From: an uncultured Collinsella sp.
Lineage (GTDB): Bacteria; Actinomycetota; Coriobacteriia; Coriobacteriales; Coriobacteriaceae
Assembly: GCA_958370325.1 (NCBI GenBank)
Contig: CATXJW010000006.1
Coordinates: 1-64,000 of the forward strand
DNA length: 64,000 bases
Direction: 5' to 3'
Shown here: positions 24,319 to 32,917 of the stretch, piece after piece
How positions within the stretch are numbered: position 1 is the stretch's first letter
Layout: each line of letters opens with the position of its first letter
Program-made: the position numbers and the translations under genes
The notes under the pieces: generated by a model
Told to the model about the DNA's origin: nothing
The model's database searches: none
The model's input: the letters and a program-made list of their open reading frames with translations, nothing else

Positions 24319-25632
24319 ATGCAGGCACAGAAGGCGGAGGGAACCCGCGACCTTATCGGCGCCGAGATGCGCGCCTGGCAAAAGATGCAGCAGATTGCTG
24401 CCGGCGTATTCGAGCCGTTTGGCTTTAAGCCCATCGAGACGCCTGCGATCGAGCAGGTGGACGTCTTTGTCCATGGCATCGGCCAGTCGACCGACGTCGT
24501 GCGCAAGGAGATGTTCCGCGTCTTTAGCGGCGCCAACCTGGAGCGCGTCTTTGCCGAGGGCACCGACACCAAGCTCAAGCCCAAGCAGCGCCTGGCGCTT
24601 CGTCCCGAGGGCACGGCCGGTGTGGTGCGTGCCGTCGTGGAGAACAACCTGGTGCCTCAGGGCTCCACGCCGTTTAAGGCGTACTACGCCGAGGCCATGT
24701 TCCGCGGCGAGCGTCCCCAGAAGGGCCGCCTGCGCCAGTTCCATCAGGTGGGCATCGAGTGGCTCGGCGCTCCCGATCCGGCGGCAGACGCCGAGTGCAT
24801 CATCATGCTCATGGAGTTCTACAAGCGCCTGGGCTTCGACCTTTCCAAGCTCCGTCTGCTCATCAACTCGATGGGTGACGCCCAGTGCCGTCCGGCTTAC
24901 CGCGAGCAGGTCAAGCAGTTTATCCTCGATCACGCAGACGAGATGTGCGACGAGTGCCGCGAGCGCGCCGAGCTCAACCCGCTGCGCGCCTTCGACTGCA
25001 AGAACGACCACTGCCGCGAGATCATGGCCAACGCGCCGCTGATGGGTGACAACCTGTGCGACGAGTGCCGCGAGCACTACGAGCAGGTCAAGCGCTATCT
25101 GGATGCCGCCGGTATCGAGTATGTCGAGGACCCCACCCTGGTGCGTGGTCTGGACTACTACACCCGCACCGTCTTTGAGGTCGAGGCCCCTGGCGCCGGT
25201 GTCGGCTCCATCGGTGGCGGCGGCCGCTATGACGGCCTGGTCGAGCTCGAGGGCGGCAAGCCCACGGCAGGCGTCGGCTTCGCTGTCGGTTTTGAGCGCG
25301 CCCTGCTGGCCCTGCAGGCCTTTGGCAGCGACCTGGGTGCCGAGGAGGCCCCGTGCGTCTATGTCGCCAACGCCGGCAAGGAGCTGCGCCAGAACGTCTT
25401 TGCCATTACGCAGGAGCTTCGCGCCGCAGGCATCGTGACCGAGGCCGACTATCAGGGCCGTTCGCTCAAGGCCCAGTTTAAGCAGGCCGATAAGGTGGGC
25501 GCCAAGCTCATCCTGGTCTTGGGCGGCGACGAGCTTGCCGCCGGCAAGGTCAAGGTGCGCGACATGGAGAGCCATGAAGAGGTCCTTGCCGATCTGGCCA
25601 ACGTCGTCGAGGCGGTTCGCGAGCGCCTGTAG
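24319..25632 (+). CDS. hisS: Histidyl-tRNA synthetase
   Basis: Class II aminoacyl-tRNA synthetase, 437 aa. KAEGTRDLIGAEM opens the protein. Motif 2 is in FRGERPQKGRLRQFHQVGIEWLG. The histidine-specific motif LVRGLDYYTRTVFE and motif 3 (GGGGRYDGLVE, GVGFAVGFERALLAL) follow, then the anticodon-binding domain from ~335. GAAAGG is 9 nt before this ATG. A TTG two codons upstream is unlikely. Five CxxC-like cysteines (CDECRERAEL and CDECREHYEQ) form two repeats around residues 215-255, possibly a small zinc-binding insert. Confidence 0.96.
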   Translation: MQAQKAEGTRDLIGAEMRAWQKMQQIAAGVFEPFGFKPIETPAIEQVDVFVHGIGQSTDVVRKEMFRVFSGANLERVFAEGTDTKLKPKQRLALRPEGTAGVVRAVVENNLVPQGSTPFKAYYAEAMFRGERPQKGRLRQFHQVGIEWLGAPDPAADAECIIMLMEFYKRLGFDLSKLRLLINSMGDAQCRPAYREQVKQFILDHADEMCDECRERAELNPLRAFDCKNDHCREIMANAPLMGDNLCDECREHYEQVKRYLDAAGIEYVEDPTLVRGLDYYTRTVFEVEAPGAGVGSIGGGGRYDGLVELEGGKPTAGVGFAVGFERALLALQAFGSDLGAEEAPCVYVANAGKELRQNVFAITQELRAAGIVTEADYQGRSLKAQFKQADKVGAKLILVLGGDELAAGKVKVRDMESHEEVLADLANVVEAVRERL

Positions 25633-25689
25633 CGCATCTTTTTGAGCTGCGGACCCGCTTGGGTGTCCCGTCCATCGCGAGCGATTGTT

Positions 25690-25725
25690 ACGGGGGTGTT
25701 TCGCATTTATGCGGAATGCCCCCGT
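25690..25725 (+). terminator. Terminator of hisS
   Basis: ACGGGGG and TTCGCAT pair with ATGCGGAA and CCCCCGT. The tail TTTGTGT is short but acceptable. Confidence 0.6.
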
Positions 25726-25785
25726 TTGTGTATGCCGTCCACCGAGAAATACGACCATTTAGAGCAAAAACCCTTGCAATGCAGA

Positions 25786-25845
25786 AAATACTTTTGTGTG
25801 GTAAAGCGCAATCAGTGTCGAAAGTATTTCTCAAGCGCCTATAAT
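25786..25845 (+). promoter_or_regulatory. ppc promoter with flanking inverted repeat
   Basis: A perfect TATAAT is at 25840-25845. AAATACTTT (25786-25794) and its complement AAAGTATTT (25821-25829) are 35 bp apart centre to centre. The second copy fills the spacer just upstream of the -10. This looks like a pair of regulator half-sites. Confidence 0.5.
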
Positions 25846-25889
25846 AAATACCGCATGTTACGTGCATAGAAGGAGGAATGGGAGGAAAC

Positions 25890-28703
25890 GTGGCTGAGAA
25901 CCTAAGCAACCAGTCTGTACCCGAAGCCGCGGCGCGCGTCGCTGCCGTGGTCAACCGCCTCGTTAACCGAATCGGCTCGAATGCCGAGTCCAGGGAGCGT
26001 CTCGCCGAGATCGAGATCCCCGAGGAGCTGCGCGACAATCTGGCGCTGTTCCTGCGCCTGGAGCGTCGTGTGCTTAGCGAGTATGATCCTGAGATCGCGG
26101 ACCTGTTCGACAAGATCCTGTCGGCCGAGATTGTGGCCAATGCCGGCAACCCCGGTACGCGTGCTGCCGACGAGGCCGTCGACGAGCAGGGCGTGCCTAC
26201 TGCCGATGAGTCCACCGCCGTGGCATTTCGTGAGGTCGTCGATCTGATCGACAGCCTGCCGCTCGATAAGCAGCAGGTCATTGTCCGCGCCTTTACGAGC
26301 TTCTTCCACCTGGCAAACCTGTCGGAGGAGAACTACCGTGTGGCGCAGCTGCGCGAGCGCGAGGCCGGTGCGTCGACCGATACCGAGGTCGATCCCGCCA
26401 ACGAGCTCACCGTCGCCTATCACCAGCTGGTGAATGAGCTGGGCGTCGAGGGCGCCAACGAGCTGCTCGGCAAGCTCGAGTTCCACCCTGTCTTTACCGC
26501 ACATCCCACCGAGGCCCGTCGTAAGGCCGTCGAGGGCAAGATTCGCCGTATCTCCAACCTGCTGGAGGAGCGTCCGCGTCTGGGCGGCTCCGACCTGGTG
26601 GAGAACGAGCGCCATATGCTGCAGGAGATTGACGCCCTGGTGCGTACGAGCCCCATCGCGCTCAAGAAGCCCACGCCGGTCGAGGAAGCCGATACCATCA
26701 TCGACATCTTCGATAACACGCTGTTCGACGTCATCCCCGTTATCTATCGTCGCTTTGACGACTGGGTGCTGGGCGACAAGGCCGGTACCGTGCCGCCGCT
26801 GTGCCCGGCGTTCTTCCATCCCGGCAGCTGGATCGGTTCCGACCGCGACGGTAACCCCAACGTCACCGCCAAGGTGAGCCGTGAGGTCGCCGCCAAGTAC
26901 TTCACCCACATGGTGCTCAAGCTCGAGGACAAGTGCCGCCGCATCGGCCGTAACCTCACGCTCGAGGCCACTTACAGCAAGCCGTCTGCCGAGCTCATCA
27001 ACCTGTGGAACCATCAGGTCGAGATGAGCACCCAGTACACGGCCCGCGCCGAACTGATTTCCGAGCACGAGCCGCATCGCGCCGTCATGCTCGTCATGGC
27101 CGACCGTCTGAACGCCACCGTGCGCCGTATCACCGACACCATGTATCACAGCGCAGACGAGTTCCTGGATGACCTGCGCGTCGTCCAGCGCTCGCTGGCC
27201 GCCTGCGGTGCCGTCCGTGCCGCCTACGGCCCGGTCCAGACCATCATCTGGCAGGTCGAGTCCTTCGGCTTCCACATGGTCGAGATGGAGTTCCGTCAGC
27301 ACTCCGTGGTGCACGCCCGCGCCCTCAAGGATATCCACGAGAACGGTATCCATGGCGACCTGCAGCCCATGACGCGCGAGGTCATCGATACCTTCCGTGC
27401 CATCGGTTCCATCCAAAAGCGTTACGGCAAGAAGATGGCGCACCGCTACATCATCTCGTTCACCAAGAGCGCCCAGCATGTGGCCGACGTCTTCGAGCTT
27501 GCCCACCTGTCCTTCGCACATGAGGAGGATGTCCCCGAGCTCGACGTGATCCCGCTGTTTGAGCAGCTCGAGGACCTCGAGGGCTGCGTCGACGTGCTCG
27601 ACCAGATGCTTACGCTGCCCGTGGTGCAGAAGCGCCTTGCCCAGACCAACCGCCGCATGGAGGTCATGCTGGGCTATTCCGACTCCTCCAAGGATGCCGG
27701 TCCTACCACGGCCATGCTCGCGCTGCACTCCGCGCAGGAGCGCATTGCCAAGTGGGCCGAGAAGAACGATATCGACCTGGTGCTCATGCACGGTCGCGGC
27801 GGTGCCGTGGGCCGTGGCGGCGGTCCGGCCAACAAGGCCGTGCTGGCGCAGCCCAAGGGTTCGGTCAACTGCTTCTTTAAGCTCACCGAGCAGGGCGAGG
27901 TCATCTTTGCCCGTTACGGCAACCGCACGCTGGCTCAGCGCCATGTTGAGTCCGTTGCCGCCGCAACGCTTTTGCAGTCGGCCCCGAGTGTCGAGAAGAC
28001 CAACACCGAGACCACGCAGAAGTTCTGGGATATGGCCGAGAAGCTCAATGCCGCAAGCCACGAGCGCTATCTGGACCTGCTGAACACCGAGGACTTTACA
28101 CCGTGGTTCTCGACCGTGACGCCGCTGACCGAGGTCGGTCTGCTGCCGATCGGCTCGCGTCCCGCCAAGCGCGGTTTGGGTGCCAAGTCGCTCGACGACC
28201 TGCGTACCATTCCGTGGATCTTCAGCTGGAGCCAGGCGCGCATCAATCTGGCCGCCTGGTACGGCCTGGGTACCGCCTGCGAGCAGTTTGGCGATCTGGA
28301 CCAGCTTAAGGCTGCCTACCAGGAGTGGCCGTTCTTCCGCACCTTTATCGACAACATCGAGATGTCGATCGCCAAGACCGACCAGCGCATCGCCAAGATG
28401 TATCTGCACCTGGGCGATCGCCAGGATCTGTCCGAGAAGGTCTTTACCGAGATGCAGCTCACCCGTAAGTGGGTCCTTGCCATCGTCGGTGACGAGTGGC
28501 CGCTGCAGCGTCGTCGCGTGCTCGGCTGCGCCGTCCGCGTGCGTAACCCCTATGTCGACGCCCTGTCCATCGCCCAGGTTCGCGCCCTTCGCGAGGTGCG
28601 TATGAACCAGGACGAGATGGCCGAGGAGAAGAAGGCCGAGTACATGAGCCTGATTCTTTCGACTGTGACCGGCGTCTCGGCAGGTCTACAGAACACGGGG
28701 TAA
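25890..28703 (+). CDS. ppc: Phosphoenolpyruvate carboxylase
   Basis: Carboxylates PEP to oxaloacetate, the anaplerotic route to succinate in fermentation. ~937 aa. Motifs: FTAHPTEARRKAV (catalytic His), GSDRDGNPNVTA, MLGYSDSSKDAGPTT, MHGRGGAVGRGGGP, and the invariant C-terminus QNTG. Two Shine-Dalgarno-like AGGAGG copies precede it. The first is only 1 nt from an ATG at 25878, while the second is 4 nt from the GTG chosen here, so the start is uncertain by four codons. Monocistronic, followed by a long hairpin element. Confidence 0.96.
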   Translation: MAENLSNQSVPEAAARVAAVVNRLVNRIGSNAESRERLAEIEIPEELRDNLALFLRLERRVLSEYDPEIADLFDKILSAEIVANAGNPGTRAADEAVDEQGVPTADESTAVAFREVVDLIDSLPLDKQQVIVRAFTSFFHLANLSEENYRVAQLREREAGASTDTEVDPANELTVAYHQLVNELGVEGANELLGKLEFHPVFTAHPTEARRKAVEGKIRRISNLLEERPRLGGSDLVENERHMLQEIDALVRTSPIALKKPTPVEEADTIIDIFDNTLFDVIPVIYRRFDDWVLGDKAGTVPPLCPAFFHPGSWIGSDRDGNPNVTAKVSREVAAKYFTHMVLKLEDKCRRIGRNLTLEATYSKPSAELINLWNHQVEMSTQYTARAELISEHEPHRAVMLVMADRLNATVRRITDTMYHSADEFLDDLRVVQRSLAACGAVRAAYGPVQTIIWQVESFGFHMVEMEFRQHSVVHARALKDIHENGIHGDLQPMTREVIDTFRAIGSIQKRYGKKMAHRYIISFTKSAQHVADVFELAHLSFAHEEDVPELDVIPLFEQLEDLEGCVDVLDQMLTLPVVQKRLAQTNRRMEVMLGYSDSSKDAGPTTAMLALHSAQERIAKWAEKNDIDLVLMHGRGGAVGRGGGPANKAVLAQPKGSVNCFFKLTEQGEVIFARYGNRTLAQRHVESVAAATLLQSAPSVEKTNTETTQKFWDMAEKLNAASHERYLDLLNTEDFTPWFSTVTPLTEVGLLPIGSRPAKRGLGAKSLDDLRTIPWIFSWSQARINLAAWYGLGTACEQFGDLDQLKAAYQEWPFFRTFIDNIEMSIAKTDQRIAKMYLHLGDRQDLSEKVFTEMQLTRKWVLAIVGDEWPLQRRRVLGCAVRVRNPYVDALSIAQVRALREVRMNQDEMAEEKKAEYMSLILSTVTGVSAGLQNTG

Positions 28704-28726
28704 TCGATAGCCCTGTGGCTCTCACC

Positions 28727-28853
28727 GGGACCCGATGGGTTTCCCTCTGAATGCGTCCTCGCACTTGAAGCCCCCTTATCCTGCTCCTTCGGAGCTGCGG
28801 ATAAGGGGGCTTCGTGCTGCGGAATGCATTCAGAGGGAAACCCTTCGGGTCCC
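28727..28853. repeat. Long double hairpin element A
   Basis: Outer arms of 28 bp (28727-28754 and 28826-28853, one mismatch) enclose junctions GTCCTCGCACTT and GTGCTGCGGAAT. Inside is a hairpin starting GAAGCCCCCTTATCC. It probably terminates ppc. The rest of the 374-bp gap to larA (28854-29077) shows no gene and no clear promoter consensus. Confidence 0.8.
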
Positions 28854-29077
28854 TTCGTCCTCGGTCTTCTGGGATTAAAGCTGAGGAGAGGAATGGCGCG
28901 CTTCTCGCCTTACGACTGTAGCGGCCGCGGTTCCGTTTGGGATCGCGGTTGTTTTGTTGTGGGTCAAATATGAACGTTGTGTTAATGAGTCGGTGGACGG
29001 TGGTGTTTTTCGGTGAGCGGCGTATCCTTCCAACGGTTTATCTAGTGTGTCAGTTGAAAGGAAGAGGGCGCTCGTCA

Positions 29078-30355
29078 TTGTTTGAATGTGAACTGCCGTT
29101 TGACCACAAGACGTTGCATCTGGAACTCGAGGATAAGAACTTCGCGGGTGTGATGGAAGGTCACCAAAACGAGTTTAAGACTACAAAATCGCAGGAGGAG
29201 CTAGTAGAGGAGTCGCTTGCCAACCCTTATGGCTCGCCTTCGCTCGAGGAGCTTTGTGCTGGCAAGAAGGATATCGTCATCATTAGCTCCGACCATACGC
29301 GTCCCGTTCCCTCGCGTGTGACGATGCCTATTCTGCTGCATCACATCCACGCTGCCGCTCCCGAGGCACGTGTGCGCATCCTGGTCGCGACCGGCATGCA
29401 TCGCCCCTCGACGCACGAGGAACTCGTTAACAAGTACGGCGAGGAGATCGTCGCTAACGAGGAGATCGTCATGCATGTCGCGACCGACGACAGCATGATG
29501 AAAAAGATCGGTACCCTGCCTTCTGGTGGCGAGTGCATCATCAACAAGATTGCTGCCGATTGCGATCTGCTGCTTGCCGAGGGCTTTATTGAGCCGCATT
29601 TCTTTGCCGGTTTCTCTGGTAGCCGCAAGTCCGTCCTGCCTGGCATCGCCAGCTACAAGACCATCATGTACAACCACAACGGTCAGTTTGTGAATGATTC
29701 CCACTCGCGTGCCGGCAACCTGTGCCACAACCACGTGAGCGAGGATATGTTTGCCGCTGCCGAGATGGCTCACCTTGCCTTTGTGCTTAACGTTGTGCTC
29801 AACGGCAAGCACGAGGTCATCGGCTCCTTTGCCGGCGACATCCACAAGGCGCACGAGGCCGGCTGCGAGTTCGTGAAGAGCCTTGCCGGCGTTGAGCCCG
29901 TTGAGTGCGAGATCGCCATTACCACCAACGGCGGCTACCCGCTCGACCAGAACATCTATCAGGCTGTGAAGGGCATGTGCGCTGCCGAGGCCACGCTTCC
30001 CGAAGGCGGTGTGATCATCGATGTCGCCGGTTGCGCCGACGGTCACGGTGGCGAGGGCTTCTATCACAACATCGCCGACAACGATCCGGCAGAGTTTGAG
30101 CGTGCCTGCATCGACCGTCCTAAGGACGAGACCCTGCCCGACCAGTGGACGAGCCAGATCTTCGCTCGCATCCTGGCACATCATCCCGTGATCATGGTTA
30201 CCGACCTGTGCGATCACCAGATGCTCAAGGATATGCACATGACGCCGGTCAACACCATCGAGGAGGCGCTCAAGCTCGCCTTTGAGATGAAGGGTGCCGA
30301 TGCCAAGGTTGCCGTCATTCCCGATGGCCTGGGCGTTGTCGTCGCGCAGCACTAG
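29078..30355 (+). CDS. larA: Nickel-dependent lactate racemase LarA
   Basis: Interconverts D- and L-lactate using the nickel-pincer (NPN) cofactor bound to an active-site lysine. 425 aa, the usual length. Conserved blocks: ISSDHTRPVPS, ATGMHRPSTHEELV, GFIEPHFFAGFSGSRKSVLPG (His and the cofactor-binding Lys), TTNGGYPLDQNIYQAVKG and DGHGGEGFYHN. The start is a TTG with GAAGAGGG 9 nt upstream. It aligns with the N-terminus of the Lactobacillus plantarum enzyme (LPFDHKT against LPYDKRT), whereas the longer open frame adds 47 unlike residues. The larD gene follows in the same direction and maturation genes larB and larC converge on the pair. Confidence 0.95.
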   Translation: MFECELPFDHKTLHLELEDKNFAGVMEGHQNEFKTTKSQEELVEESLANPYGSPSLEELCAGKKDIVIISSDHTRPVPSRVTMPILLHHIHAAAPEARVRILVATGMHRPSTHEELVNKYGEEIVANEEIVMHVATDDSMMKKIGTLPSGGECIINKIAADCDLLLAEGFIEPHFFAGFSGSRKSVLPGIASYKTIMYNHNGQFVNDSHSRAGNLCHNHVSEDMFAAAEMAHLAFVLNVVLNGKHEVIGSFAGDIHKAHEAGCEFVKSLAGVEPVECEIAITTNGGYPLDQNIYQAVKGMCAAEATLPEGGVIIDVAGCADGHGGEGFYHNIADNDPAEFERACIDRPKDETLPDQWTSQIFARILAHHPVIMVTDLCDHQMLKDMHMTPVNTIEEALKLAFEMKGADAKVAVIPDGLGVVVAQH

Positions 30356-30404
30356 TGCGCGGCCTAAACAAATCGTTTTTAACCGACAAGAAAGATAAGG
30401 TTTT

Positions 30405-31136
30405 ATGCTTACCAAACTCCTCTGCGAATTCGGCGCAACGGCCCTCATGATCATCTTTGGCGTGGGCGTGCACTGCGATACCGTGCTCAAGGGCACCAAG
30501 TATCAGGGCTCCGGCCATATGTTTGCCATCACCACCTGGTCTTTTGGCATCTCGGTCTGCCTGTTTGTCTTTGGCGGCGCCGTGTGCATGAACCCGGCTA
30601 TGGTGCTTGCCCAGTGCATCGTAGGCCTGGTGCCGTGGAGCAGCTGCATCCCCTTCATGATTGCCGATATGCTCGGCGGCTTTGTGGGCGCCGTAATCGC
30701 CTGGTTTATGTATGCCGATGAGTTCAAGGCTTCCGAGGGCGTCGTCGACCCCATTGCCCAGCGCAACATTTTCTCGACCAACCCCACCACCGAAGGTGCC
30801 AACTATGCCCGCAACTTCTTCTGCGAGGCTATCTGCACCTTCGTGTTCATCAGCGCCATCCTTGCTGCTGCTAGCCGTGCTGGTGAGAACGTTTTGATGC
30901 TCGCCATCTGCGTCGGCCTGATCGTTTGGGCCGTTGGCATGGGCATGGGCGGCATCACCGGCTTCGCCATGAACCAGGCTCGTGACCTTGGTCCTCGCAT
31001 GGCCTATCAGGTGCTGCCGATCAAGAACAAGGCTGACAACAACTGGAAGTACGGCCTGCTTGTCCCTGGCATCGCTCCGTTTGTCGGTGCCGCTCTGGCC
31101 GCGCTGTTTGTGCACGGTTTCTTGGGCATGTTCTAG
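30405..31136 (+). CDS. larD: MIP-family channel, probable lactate facilitator LarD
   Basis: Aquaglyceroporin-type protein of 243 aa with six TMs and two half-helices. The first NPA box is intact (CMNPAMV). The second is NQARDLGPR instead of NPARDxGPR, so its Pro is replaced by Gln. In Lactobacillus plantarum the GlpF1/LarD channel next to larA carries lactate, and the same neighbourhood here supports that role over glycerol. GATAAGG precedes the ATG, 49 nt after larA. The element at 31161 terminates the unit. Confidence 0.85.
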   Translation: MLTKLLCEFGATALMIIFGVGVHCDTVLKGTKYQGSGHMFAITTWSFGISVCLFVFGGAVCMNPAMVLAQCIVGLVPWSSCIPFMIADMLGGFVGAVIAWFMYADEFKASEGVVDPIAQRNIFSTNPTTEGANYARNFFCEAICTFVFISAILAAASRAGENVLMLAICVGLIVWAVGMGMGGITGFAMNQARDLGPRMAYQVLPIKNKADNNWKYGLLVPGIAPFVGAALAALFVHGFLGMF

Positions 31137-31160
31137 TCCAAGGCTACATAGTTGTCCGCC

Positions 31161-31279
31161 GTCCGCATGGGGTAACTTCCCAACGCGTCCTCGGACATGA
31201 AAGAACCCCCGCTGCGCACTTCGTGCGGCGGGGGTTCTTTCGTCCTGCGGAGTGCGCTGGGAAGTTACCCCATGCGGAC
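31161..31279. repeat. Long double hairpin element B
   Basis: Outer arms of 26 bp (31161-31186 and 31254-31279, one mismatch) and an inner hairpin beginning GAAAGAACCCCCGC. The junctions GTCCTCGGACAT and GTCCTGCGGAGT match those of the element at 28727. It lies between the convergent larD and tetR genes and can serve as terminator for either. The 160 bp after it up to 31438 show nothing recognisable. Confidence 0.8.
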
Positions 31280-31438
31280 AGCTGCGGGGTCTTTGCTGCG
31301 CTCGAGCAAGCAACCCAACATTTATATCTGAATTTGGATGGGAGGGGCTTGTTGCCGGTAGGGGCGTTGAAGCGCGAGTGACACTTTGGGATGCGCGGCG
31401 CCCTGGGTTGGGTCGATGATTTGGGATGAGCTTCTTAC

Positions 31439-31978
31439 TTAGGTGAAGAGGGGTTTTATGGCTGATAGGTAGTCTTTGGCTACGTCGGCCTTATCTGCTT
31501 GGAAGTTGTGCCAGGCCCACCACTGGACCATTCCTACGAAGCTTGAGGCTATGTGGTGTAGTAGGAAGCTTCGGTCCATGGTGGCGGCGGGGCCGTTTGG
31601 GTCGGTAGGGACGGTTTCGGCTGCTCGTGACATGATGGTCTTGCGTAAGCAGTCGGCGAAGACGCGTGAGCCGGCGCCGGCTACGAGGGCTCGTACGCCC
31701 TGGCGGCGCTCCCAGAGGTTGTTGAGAATATGCTCGACCTGCACGAGTGGGTCATCGAGCGGTGTGCCATCGTCGTCGAGGGCGTGAGTGCAGATGTCGC
31801 TCACGAGTTCGGACAGTAGGTCATCTTTGCTCTTGAAGAGGCCGTAGAACGTGGCCCGACCCACATGGGCGCGAGCGATGATGTCGCCGACGGTGATCTT
31901 GCCGTAGTCCTCTTCGCGCAGCAGCTCGGAGAACGCCGCAACGATGGCAGCGCGGCTTTTTGCTTTGCGGGCATCCAT
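31439..31978 (-). CDS. TetR family transcriptional regulator
   Basis: DNA-binding repressor-type protein, 179 aa. The N-terminal helix-turn-helix (~10-50: KSRAAIVAAFSELL, ITVGDIIARAHVGRATFY, GLFKSKDDLL) is classic TetR. The ligand domain is Trp/His-rich toward the end (MVQWWAWHNF). The ATG follows the larC stop by 2 nt, so it is the third gene of the larB-larC operon and is translationally coupled. Known lactate-locus regulators are of the LarR (Crp/Fnr) type, so a TetR here is a different solution. It may bind the dyad in front of larB. An open frame extends ten codons upstream into larC but is not needed. Confidence 0.87.
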   Translation of the reverse strand: MDARKAKSRAAIVAAFSELLREEDYGKITVGDIIARAHVGRATFYGLFKSKDDLLSELVSDICTHALDDDGTPLDDPLVQVEHILNNLWERRQGVRALVAGAGSRVFADCLRKTIMSRAAETVPTDPNGPAATMDRSFLLHHIASSFVGMVQWWAWHNFQADKADVAKDYLSAIKPLFT

Positions 31979-31980
31979 GG

Positions 31981-32907
31981 CTATGCATCCACGTGTACGA
32001 GCAGGCAACGGAGCGTGCCAGAGCAGCCCTCGTAGGGGCGTTTACCGGCGCCGTAGCCGACGGCTTCGATGCGATAGCGGGCCGGAAGGTGCTCAGACGT
32101 GCGCAGCGCGGTGACGATGGCGGCGCCCGTGGGCGTCACGAGCTCGCCGGCGACCGGTGCAGGTGTGAGGGCGATATTGCCCGCCTGGCACAGGTTGACG
32201 ACAGCGGGGACGGGAATGGGCATGAGGCCGTGGGCGCAGTGGATGGTACCGTGACCCTCGGAGAGCGACTCGACCACGATGTCCTCAATACCCAGGTCGT
32301 CGAGGCAGATGGCGACAGAGCAGACGTCGACGATGGAGTCGACGGCTCCCACCTCGTGGAACATGACGGTCTCGGGCGTTTTGCCGTGAGCCTTGGCCTC
32401 GGCGGCGGCAAGCGCGTCAAAGATGGCGAGGGCGCGACGTTTGGCACCATCGCTCAGCTGCGAGCCGTCGATGATGGCGGTGACGTCTGCCAAAGAGCGG
32501 TGGTGATGGTGATGAGCGTGATGATGGCCCTCGTGGCCATGGTCGTGCTCGTGCGCGTGCTCGTGGCAGTGCTCGTGCTCGTGCTCGTGATCATGCTCGC
32601 CATGGTCGTGATGGTGGTGTCCATGCTCATGCACGTGCTCGACAGCAGCCTCGTTGCCGTAGAGCCAGGCCATATCATGGTCGTGGTTCTCGAGTTCCTC
32701 AGCAAGCTGGACGTCGAAATCGCAGGCGTCGATGCCATGCTTGTTTACGCGTGTGACGGCGATCGTAAAGCCGCCGACCGGCAGCGTGGCGAGCTGCTCG
32801 CGCAGGTGCTCCTCGCTGGCGCCCAGGTCGAGCAGGGCCGCGACGGTCATATCGCCGCTGATGCCCGAGGTGCCGTCGATGATAAGCGTGTGCTGATGAT
32901 TGGACAT
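31981..32907 (-). CDS. larC: LarC N-terminal domain protein with His-rich insert
   Basis: Nickel-insertion protein for the lactate racemase cofactor, 308 aa. It has the LarC start (TLIIDGTSGISGDMTVAALLDLG), the MFHEVGAVDSIVDV block and the ending GELVTPTGAAIV followed by GYGAGKRPYEGC. It stops there, where full-length LarC (~400-420 aa) continues into the CTP-binding domain. Residues ~91-136 form an extreme His/Asp/Glu run with more than 20 His, suited to nickel storage. The next gene begins 2 nt later in TetR sequence, and no LarC2-like frame is visible. It starts 10 nt after larB with TAAGGAG upstream. Confidence 0.9.
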   Translation of the reverse strand: MSNHQHTLIIDGTSGISGDMTVAALLDLGASEEHLREQLATLPVGGFTIAVTRVNKHGIDACDFDVQLAEELENHDHDMAWLYGNEAAVEHVHEHGHHHHDHGEHDHEHEHEHCHEHAHEHDHGHEGHHHAHHHHHRSLADVTAIIDGSQLSDGAKRRALAIFDALAAAEAKAHGKTPETVMFHEVGAVDSIVDVCSVAICLDDLGIEDIVVESLSEGHGTIHCAHGLMPIPVPAVVNLCQAGNIALTPAPVAGELVTPTGAAIVTALRTSEHLPARYRIEAVGYGAGKRPYEGCSGTLRCLLVHVDA

Positions 32908-32917
32908 GGAATGCTCC

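Noticed and set aside
31840..32000. Programmed frameshift at the larC end joining a LarC2 domain
   Set aside because: The sequence after the larC stop encodes the TetR N-terminus in its own frame, and no LarC2-like residues appear in any frame.
32495..32640. Tandem microsatellite within larC
   Set aside because: The CAT/CAC-rich tract encodes the His-rich insert in frame and is mixed with GAC/GAG/GGC codons, so it is treated as coding sequence.
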